Under the pieces are notes generated by a model. That model did not search any database. It was not told the DNA's origin and saw only the letters and a program-made list of their open reading frames with translations. From assembly GCA_016205045.1 (NCBI GenBank), contig JACQJM010000168.1, positions 1-7,342 of the forward strand: DNA of 7,342 bases, in the 5' to 3' direction. The position numbers were made by a program, and so were the translations under genes. This DNA comes from Elusimicrobiota bacterium (GTDB taxonomy: Bacteria; Elusimicrobiota; Elusimicrobia; JACQJN01). How positions within the stretch are numbered: position 1 is the first letter of the stretch; every line of letters begins with the position of its first letter. Positions 1 through 4,684 of this stretch are shown in pieces.

Positions 1-1
1 T

Positions 2-721
2 AAGAAGTATCTTAAGAAAAACATAAATAAGCTATGTAATGATTGTAAAAATAGGATAGAGAAAAATCCACTGAGAGCTCTGGATTGTAAGCGAGAGAAA
101 CCCGAGATTAAAGAGGGGGCGCCTCGATCTCTAGATTCTTTATGTCCGGATTGCCGAAATCACTTTGGGGATCTGCAGGGGTATTTAAAACAAGAGGGCA
201 TTATTTACTCTTTAGATCCGTATTTAGTTCGAGGGTTGGATTACTACAATCGCACCGCCTTCGAGGTGGTGGCTCAAGGCATCGGCAGCCAAGATGCCAT
301 CGCGGGAGGAGGGCGTTATGACACATTGGTGGAGTCCATGGGGGGGCCCGCCACCCCCGCCGTAGGATGGGCTATGGGGGTGGATCGGTCTCTTCTTACG
401 AAGGGAGAATCTCAAAAGGACCATTCCGGTCCTATCAGGGTGTTTGTGGCGGCGGCTGAGGATATTCCCGAAGCCAAGAAATTTGCTTTTGGAAAGCTGC
501 AAGAGTTGAGGCAGCAGGATGGTTATGTGGTGGGCGCGGGGTCTTTCCATAAGAGTCTGAAGGCTCAATTTAGAGAGGCGGAACAGTTTTCTGCCCGCTA
601 CATATTGATTTATGGAGAAGATGAAGTGAAAACAAGAAAGTGTACTATCAAGGACTTTTCCACCGGGAGCCAAAAACAGATTCCGGACGATGTCCAATCC
701 CTAAAAAAAGAATTAAACTAA
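2..721 (+). CDS. hisS: Histidyl-tRNA synthetase, C-terminal part (5' end outside window)
   Basis: Class II aminoacyl-tRNA synthetase that attaches histidine to tRNA-His in the cytoplasm. The frame is open from base 2 and no start is visible, so about 239 C-terminal residues are present, a little over half of a usual 420-aa enzyme. Visible landmarks in order: the NPLRALDCK segment followed by CPDCRNHF; the histidine-specific motif LVRGLDYYNRTAFEV; the second histidine motif AGGGRYD; class II motif 3 as GWAMGVDR; then an HGTP-type anticodon-binding domain (from about PIRVFVAA at 430) to the end. Motif 3 has Asp where Glu is common before the conserved Arg, a conservative change. The stop TAA is 8 bases before the aspS start, so the two genes almost certainly form one operon, an arrangement also known from Bacillus. 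Identity is secure; only the missing N-terminus limits the annotation. Confidence 0.97.
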   Translation, partial: KKYLKKNINKLCNDCKNRIEKNPLRALDCKREKPEIKEGAPRSLDSLCPDCRNHFGDLQGYLKQEGIIYSLDPYLVRGLDYYNRTAFEVVAQGIGSQDAIAGGGRYDTLVESMGGPATPAVGWAMGVDRSLLTKGESQKDHSGPIRVFVAAAEDIPEAKKFAFGKLQELRQQDGYVVGAGSFHKSLKAQFREAEQFSARYILIYGEDEVKTRKCTIKDFSTGSQKQIPDDVQSLKKELN

Positions 722-729
722 GGGCTCAA

Positions 730-2562
730 ATGCTTGAAACCTCCTTGCGAGAATTGGGTTGCGGAGAAGTCAGAATTTCCCATGAGGGGAAGTCCTTATA
801 TTTTTGCGGGTGGATACACTCCCGTCGGGATCATGGGGGACTCCTTTTTTTGGATTTAAGGGATAGGACGGGAATGGTTCAGTTAGTCGTCAACCCACCA
901 CCTGCTGGCGAAGCTGAATCAGCGCCTTCAGGGCGCTCAGCAGGTGGTGGGGTCAACCCTTCTCAAGCGGAATTATTTAAAGTTGCCGACTCCCTGCGCA
1001 GTGAGTTCCCTGTTCGCGTGAGGGGAACCGTTCGGAAACGCCCCCAGGGGACCGAGAATAAGAATCTGGCGACTGGAGAGGTGGAAATTCCTCTGGAATC
1101 CCTGGAAATTCTTAACACATCCAAAACCTTGCCCTTCGAAGTGACGGATTTCGTAAACGTTTCCGAAGAGGTAAGATTAAAATACCGTTATTTAGATTTG
1201 AGACGTTCTAAACCCCTGTATAATCTTCAACTGCGTCATCAGGTGGCGCAGACGGTGAGAGAAACTCTCAATAGTCATGGATTTTTAGAGGTGGAAACTC
1301 CTCTGCTGACGAAATCCACCCCGGAGGGAGCCAGGGATTTCTTGGTGCCTTCCCGTCTCTCCCCAGGATGTTTTTATGCGCTGCCTCAATCCCCGCAGAT
1401 GTTCAAACAGATCCTGATGGTATCGGGGTTGGAAAGGTATTACCAGTTCGCCCGCGCTTTTCGGGATGAGGATTTAAGATCGGACCGTCAACCTGAGCAT
1501 ACTCAGATCGATTTGGAAATGTCCTATGTTCAAGAAAAGGATGTTCATGATCTAGTGGAGGGGATGATGGTGGAACTGTTTAAGAAGGTGATGGGAGTAG
1601 ATATCCCTAGGCCATTTCCTAGTTTTACGTTCAACGAAGTGATGAGAAAGTACGGTTCTGATAAGCCTGACCTTCGCCATGAGATGGAAATTACAGATTG
1701 TTCCGAAATTTTTAAAGAAACAGGCTTTAAAGTGTTTGGAGAAGTTCTAAAAAAAGGAGGAGCCATCCAAGTTTTAAAAACCAATGGGGAGCTGATTCAA
1801 TCTCGTCAAGAGATAGATCGCTTGACAGAGCTGGTGGTCAAGCAAGGAGCCAAAGGGTTGGCCTGGATTCAGTGGAAAGATCAGGGTCCAGAGTCCCCTA
1901 TTGTTAAGTTTTTGTCTGAGAAGGAGTTAAATTTTCTGAAGCAAAAACTTTCGATTTGTTCAGGAGACACTCTTTTCTTTGGAGCAGCGGATTCCCTGAA
2001 GGCAGCACAGCATCTGGGAGTCTTGAGGCGAGAATTGACTCAGAAACTGAAACCCAGCCGGGCGTGGCAATTTCTGTGGGTCAAACACTTTCCCTTATTG
2101 GAGTGGGATGAAGAACTGAAGCGATGGACATTTACTCATAATCCCTTTACGGCTCCTTTGGACGAGGATTGGAAAAAGCTAATGAGGGGGGAGTATAGGG
2201 AAGACCAAGTCCTCTCTCATCAATATGACTTAGTGCTAAATGGGGTGGAGCTAGCTTCGGGATCTATTCGCAATCACCAAAGAGGGGTGCAGGAAAAAAT
2301 ATTCTTGCTGATGGGATACAGCAAAGAAGACGCGCAGAAGAAATTTGGACTCCTTTTGGACGCTTTGGAGTATGGAGCTCCTCCGCATGGAGGAATTGCA
2401 TTAGGCTGTGACCGTTTGGTGGCTTTAATGGCGGGAGAGGAATCTATTCGAGAAGTGATTGCTTTTCCCAAGACCCAGAAAGGAATTTGTCCTTTGAGTG
2501 AAGCGCCCACCACTGTGGATCCCAAGCAGTTGAAAGAACTAAAGATAAAGCTGGACCTATAA
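730..2562 (+). CDS. aspS: Aspartyl-tRNA synthetase (bacterial type) with in-frame palindromic insertion
   Basis: Class IIb synthetase of 610 aa that charges tRNA-Asp. An N-terminal OB-fold anticodon-binding domain (about residues 20-150) is followed by motif 1 (ETPLLTKSTPEGARDF), QSPQMFKQ, motif 2 (FRDEDLRSDRQPEHTQIDLEMS), a bacterial GAD insertion domain (about 310-430) and motif 3 (GIALGCDR) with the AspRS tail IAFPKTQKG. The ATG at 730 is chosen because homology begins there and AAGGG lies 5 bases upstream; the frame stays open to 640, but that stretch is hisS coding sequence. Residues 54-77 are abnormal: VNP occurs twice, with about 18 Gly/Ala/Pro/Ser-rich residues between, encoded by a palindrome (see separate entry). 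Without it the enzyme would have about 589 aa, the usual size. His35 in RRDHGG matches the residue linked to non-discriminating AspRS (Asp-tRNA-Asn for GatCAB), but this is inference. All catalytic motifs are intact. Confidence 0.97.
   Translation: MLETSLRELGCGEVRISHEGKSLYFCGWIHSRRDHGGLLFLDLRDRTGMVQLVVNPPPAGEAESAPSGRSAGGGVNPSQAELFKVADSLRSEFPVRVRGTVRKRPQGTENKNLATGEVEIPLESLEILNTSKTLPFEVTDFVNVSEEVRLKYRYLDLRRSKPLYNLQLRHQVAQTVRETLNSHGFLEVETPLLTKSTPEGARDFLVPSRLSPGCFYALPQSPQMFKQILMVSGLERYYQFARAFRDEDLRSDRQPEHTQIDLEMSYVQEKDVHDLVEGMMVELFKKVMGVDIPRPFPSFTFNEVMRKYGSDKPDLRHEMEITDCSEIFKETGFKVFGEVLKKGGAIQVLKTNGELIQSRQEIDRLTELVVKQGAKGLAWIQWKDQGPESPIVKFLSEKELNFLKQKLSICSGDTLFFGAADSLKAAQHLGVLRRELTQKLKPSRAWQFLWVKHFPLLEWDEELKRWTFTHNPFTAPLDEDWKKLMRGEYREDQVLSHQYDLVLNGVELASGSIRNHQRGVQEKIFLLMGYSKEDAQKKFGLLLDALEYGAPPHGGIALGCDRLVALMAGEESIREVIAFPKTQKGICPLSEAPTTVDPKQLKELKIKLDL
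889..959. repeat. Palindromic element inserted in frame in aspS, with 8-bp flanking direct repeat
   Basis: The direct repeat GTCAACCC occurs at 889-896 and 952-959, exactly 63 bases (21 codons) apart. Between and slightly overlapping these are long perfect inverted arms: CCCACCACCTGCTG (894-907) and CAGCAGGTGGTGGG (938-951). Inside lie further alternative stems: AGCGCC (921-926) with GGCGCT (932-937), and GCTGA-A-TCAGC (913-923). AspRS homologues run straight from the VVNP strand into a helix like QAELFKVAD, so removing 63 bases restores an ordinary protein. The simplest reading is insertion of a small palindromic element with an 8-bp target duplication and preserved frame. It is not a terminator: there is no T-run and it lies in a conserved gene. 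No other copy is visible in this window. Confidence 0.85.
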
Positions 2563-2575
2563 TCCCAAAAAGAAA

Positions 2576-2648
2576 TGGAGCCGAGGGGAGTTGAACCCCC
2601 GACCTCTTCCTTGCGAAGGAAGCGCTCTCCCAACTGAGCTACGGCCCC
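2576..2648 (-). tRNA. tRNA-Ala, anticodon CGC
   Basis: The reverse complement folds as a complete 73-nt cloverleaf. The acceptor stem is GGGGCCG with CGGCTCC, the D stem GCTC/GAGC, the anticodon stem CTTCC/GGAAG with loop TTCGCAA (anticodon CGC, reading GCG codons), the variable loop AGGTC, and the T stem GGGGG/CCCCT around TTCAACT. The third acceptor pair is G3-U70, the alanine identity element, which independently supports tRNA-Ala. The discriminator is A73 and CCA is not encoded (TTTC follows), so CCA must be added by nucleotidyltransferase. A T-rich stretch just downstream on the same strand may end transcription. The gene is convergent with aspS, whose stop is only 13 bases away, and lies downstream of mltG on the same strand. 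Confidence 0.97.
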
Positions 2649-2671
2649 GAAATCCTCAAAATCTGTTGTTC

Positions 2672-2713
2672 GGGCCAGTCCTATTCGTATTTCCCATCGA
2701 AATAGGGCGGCCC
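2672..2713. other. Imperfect hairpin between mltG and tRNA-Ala
   Basis: CCTATTCG (2680-2687) pairs with CGAAATAGG (2698-2706) with one bulged base across a 10-base loop. An outer stem GGGCC (2672-2676) pairs with GGCCC (2709-2713). No T-run follows on either strand, so it is not a standard intrinsic terminator. It could be an mRNA 3'-end structure of mltG, part of the tRNA leader, or a remnant of a small palindromic repeat. The fold is visible; its role is unknown. Confidence 0.45.
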
Positions 2714-2737
2714 CAAAAACAATAGAATGGAATTTTA

Positions 2738-3727
2738 CTATTTTTTCTTCTTTTTCAGTTCTTCCTGGTCCTTCTTTATCCTCTGCTTGGCCTTGATGTG
2801 TTCATTGAAATTTATATTAAAGATATGTCTTCCGGTTTGATCCGCCACGAAGAAAAGAGCGTCGATTTTAGCCGGGGAAAGAGTTGCCTGAATTGATTTT
2901 AATCCTGGATTGCAGATGGGGCTGGGAGGAAGACCCGTATTAATGTAGGTGTTGTAGGGAGATGGGGTCAGCAGGTCTTTGAAATTGACTCCTTTTTTCC
3001 AGTATGTCTTTTGCCTTTGGTTGTAGCCCAAAGCGTATTGCACCGTGGGGTCCGCTTCTAACCTTCTTTTTTTGTTCAAGCGGTTCATGTAGACGGCAGC
3101 GATGAGTGGTTTTTCCAGCGCGATGACGGCTTCTCGTTCCACAATAGAAGCTAAGATCAACGCCTCTTTAGAACTTATTTTTTGAGCCTGATATTCGCGA
3201 AAAAGAGGAGCTGTTTGTTGTTCAAACTCCTCTTCCATCACACGCACCACCGTGGAAGCTGGAGTCTCAGGGTCAAAGAAATAGGTGCTGGGGAAAAGTT
3301 TTCCTTCTAGTTTTTTGCGTCTGACAATTTCTAAAAAAGAGTTTGCGGAACAGACTCCTTGGGCTTGTAATCTATCAGCAATTTCTTCAGCCCTCCATCC
3401 TTCCGGAATGGTGATTCTTATATAGTTTTTTTGGCCGTGAAAAAGAGCCCACAGAACTTGAAGGGAGGACATGTGTTCCCGAAGTTTGTAATCTCCAGGT
3501 TTTAGATGCTTATCCAGATGGCTTAATTTGGCGAACTGTCGGAAAAATACAGAAAATCTAAGAACCTTGTTCTGGGTCAGAAGTTCTCCTACCTGGAAGG
3601 CCGAAGCCCCTTTGGGGATCTCTAGGGTCACTTCCTGGCCTGTTTGAAAAAAGAGTAGGCACAGCAATCCTAGAGCGACCAGGCTTAACCACGGCCAGAG
3701 AGTCTGACGAGGCTTGATTTTTTCCAC
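2738..3727 (-). CDS. mltG: Endolytic murein transglycosylase MltG (YceG-like)
   Basis: Membrane-anchored lytic transglycosylase that cuts nascent glycan strands and so helps set peptidoglycan strand length. The protein has 329 aa, close to the family norm. A short charged N-terminus (MEKIKPRQ) is followed by one membrane helix at about 11-28, then an extracytoplasmic LysM-like region with IPKGASAFQVGELL and IPEGWRAEEIADRL. The catalytic domain has LASIVEREA (presumed catalytic Glu197, by analogy with E. coli Glu218), LEADPTVQYALG and SPYNTYINTGLPPSPICNPG. The tail ends in five lysines. The start is a GTG; no other initiator in frame keeps the membrane helix whole. It has no good ribosome-binding site: the inverted repeat of the RAYT unit ends one base upstream and the transposase stop is 5 bases away. 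Translation may therefore be coupled to the transposase, or the native leader may have been displaced. Confidence 0.95.
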   Translation of the reverse strand: MEKIKPRQTLWPWLSLVALGLLCLLFFQTGQEVTLEIPKGASAFQVGELLTQNKVLRFSVFFRQFAKLSHLDKHLKPGDYKLREHMSSLQVLWALFHGQKNYIRITIPEGWRAEEIADRLQAQGVCSANSFLEIVRRKKLEGKLFPSTYFFDPETPASTVVRVMEEEFEQQTAPLFREYQAQKISSKEALILASIVEREAVIALEKPLIAAVYMNRLNKKRRLEADPTVQYALGYNQRQKTYWKKGVNFKDLLTPSPYNTYINTGLPPSPICNPGLKSIQATLSPAKIDALFFVADQTGRHIFNINFNEHIKAKQRIKKDQEELKKKKK

Positions 3728-3728
3728 C

Positions 3729-3743
3729 GGGGTCAGGTCTTTC
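3729..3743 (+). repeat. RAYT unit terminal inverted repeat, mltG side
   Basis: GGGGTCAGGTCTTTC is an exact inverted match to 4647-4661. It contains the transposase stop codon (3733-3735, minus strand) and ends one base from the mltG GTG, so it also serves as the mltG translation-initiation region. Confidence 0.85.
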
Positions 3744-4590
3744 CTTTTAGCGCAGTATTCTCCTTTTTGGTTTTCCTAATTCTTCTACTGACAGTGGTAT
3801 AGTGAATTCCTAAGTGATTACCAATTTCTCTTTGCAGATAGCCTTGTTGAAAAGCTAGAGCTATTTCTTCTGACGTTCCTTTTTGAAGGATTTTTGACAA
3901 AGGCTCGCGCTGGGGCAAGGTTTGAATTTTTGGAATTTCGGAGGATCGTGCCATGAAGTCTTTTTTTTCATTTCGAAGGGATTGGAGAAATGAGTCACTT
4001 CCCAAATAAATAGAGTTCTTTAATTTGTCCCAGAGAGAAAGGCCGATACCCTGTAAAACGAACTCCATGTATCGTTGTTCGGCGTGGGTTTTTTCGTTGT
4101 TAAAATAAGCCAAGATGGGATCGATGGTGAGAAAGAGGGGGGAGTTCTCTAATCCGGCGGTAGCTTTAAAACTACTCCAGGCCCAGTCACCGGGGTATTG
4201 GACCATATGGGCTCTGACTGGGTTTAGGACAATGTAGCGGCAGAGTTCAAGCAGGTAGGTATTTTTTTCTACGAGAATAGCTTTAAAACGCCCTTGAAAC
4301 AAATGGCCTATGCGTTGGTATCGATGATTGAAATTTTGGGTATAGATCCCATTGAGTTGGCGCATGCCTCGTGAAAGGTTCGGAACAGGAGTTTCTATGA
4401 GGAGATGGTAATGGTTATCCATGAGACAATAAGCAAAACAGTACCAATTGAAATGATTTATTGTTTCATTAAGTATTTTTTGAAAACAGAGTCGATCTTG
4501 ATCGTCAAGATATATTTTTTGACGTGCATTACCCCGACTTGTGATGTGATAGAGGGCTCCAGGGTATTCAATTCTTAAGGGACGAGCCAT
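3733..4590 (-). CDS. REP-associated tyrosine transposase (RAYT, Y1_Tnp family)
   Basis: Single-strand DNA transposase of the HUH superfamily related to IS200/IS605 TnpA. RAYTs act on REP-type palindromes and are often domesticated. The 285-aa product opens with the family signature MARPLRIEYPGALYH and TSRGNAR. The metal-binding HUH motif is H60-Y-H62 in MDNHYHLLIETP. The probable nucleophile is Tyr83 in LNGIYTQNFNHRY. Then come GHLFQGRFKAILVEK and YIVLNPVRA, both typical. Residues about 250-271 (YLQREIGNHLGIHYTTVSRR) form a C-terminal helix-turn-helix seen in the longer members. The ATG at 4590 fits the family start; an in-frame TTG at 4635 would add 15 unconserved residues. All catalytic residues are present, so the gene looks intact. 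No convincing promoter or strong ribosome-binding site is visible, suggesting low expression. Confidence 0.93.
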   Translation of the reverse strand: MARPLRIEYPGALYHITSRGNARQKIYLDDQDRLCFQKILNETINHFNWYCFAYCLMDNHYHLLIETPVPNLSRGMRQLNGIYTQNFNHRYQRIGHLFQGRFKAILVEKNTYLLELCRYIVLNPVRAHMVQYPGDWAWSSFKATAGLENSPLFLTIDPILAYFNNEKTHAEQRYMEFVLQGIGLSLWDKLKNSIYLGSDSFLQSLRNEKKDFMARSSEIPKIQTLPQREPLSKILQKGTSEEIALAFQQGYLQREIGNHLGIHYTTVSRRIRKTKKENTALKGKT

Positions 4591-4646
4591 AAGTTTAGGG
4601 TAGCATATAGAAGGTTCAATGAGAAGTTTTTTCAAAATGCTTCATA

Positions 4647-4661
4647 GAAAGACCTGACCCC
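4647..4661 (-). repeat. RAYT unit terminal inverted repeat, upstream side
   Basis: The reverse complement reads GGGGTCAGGTCTTTC, identical to 3729-3743 over 15 bases; similarity stops immediately on the inner side. Reading inward, 9 bases separate its 13-base core from CATTTT, the same spacing as in the copy at 7255. Confidence 0.85.
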
Positions 4662-4682
4662 AATAGTGCAATAGTGCAATAG
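4661..4682. repeat. Short 8-bp tandem repeat at the outer edge of the RAYT unit
   Basis: CAATAGTG occurs twice in tandem (4661-4668, 4669-4676) followed by a partial third copy CAATAG (4677-4682). It starts on the last base of the inverted repeat and ends 2 bases before the stop codon of the gly-rich gene. It may be a slippage product or a mark of repeated end processing by the transposase. No copy is seen on the mltG side. Confidence 0.7.
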
Positions 4683-4684
4683 CC

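Larger units (their letters stand above)
3729..4661 (-). mobile_element. Complete RAYT transposase unit with 15-bp perfect inverted ends
   Basis: A 933-bp unit holds a single transposase gene. GGGGTCAGGTCTTTC at 3729-3743 and its exact reverse complement at 4647-4661 bound it. The left repeat overlaps the transposase stop codon. The right one lies about 57 bases upstream of the transposase ATG. The GGGGTCAGGTCTT core recurs at 7255. RAYT genes are known to be flanked by inverted copies of their cognate REP-type sequence, which fits; classical IS ends with staggered-cut target duplications are not expected for Y1/HUH enzymes, and no matching duplication is visible outside the repeats. The unit separates mltG from the gly-rich protein gene. 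Confidence 0.8.

Noticed and set aside
640..729. Upstream start for aspS at 640
   Set aside because: This stretch is the 3' end of hisS in another frame; AspRS homology and a ribosome-binding site both point to 730.
889..959. Reading the aspS palindrome as an intrinsic terminator or attenuator
   Set aside because: It is inside an intact coding region, lacks a T-run, and is bounded by a direct repeat at a distance divisible by three.
4591..4635. TTG start for the RAYT gene at 4635
   Set aside because: The 15 extra residues are not family-like, while MARPLRIEY at 4590 is the standard N-terminus.
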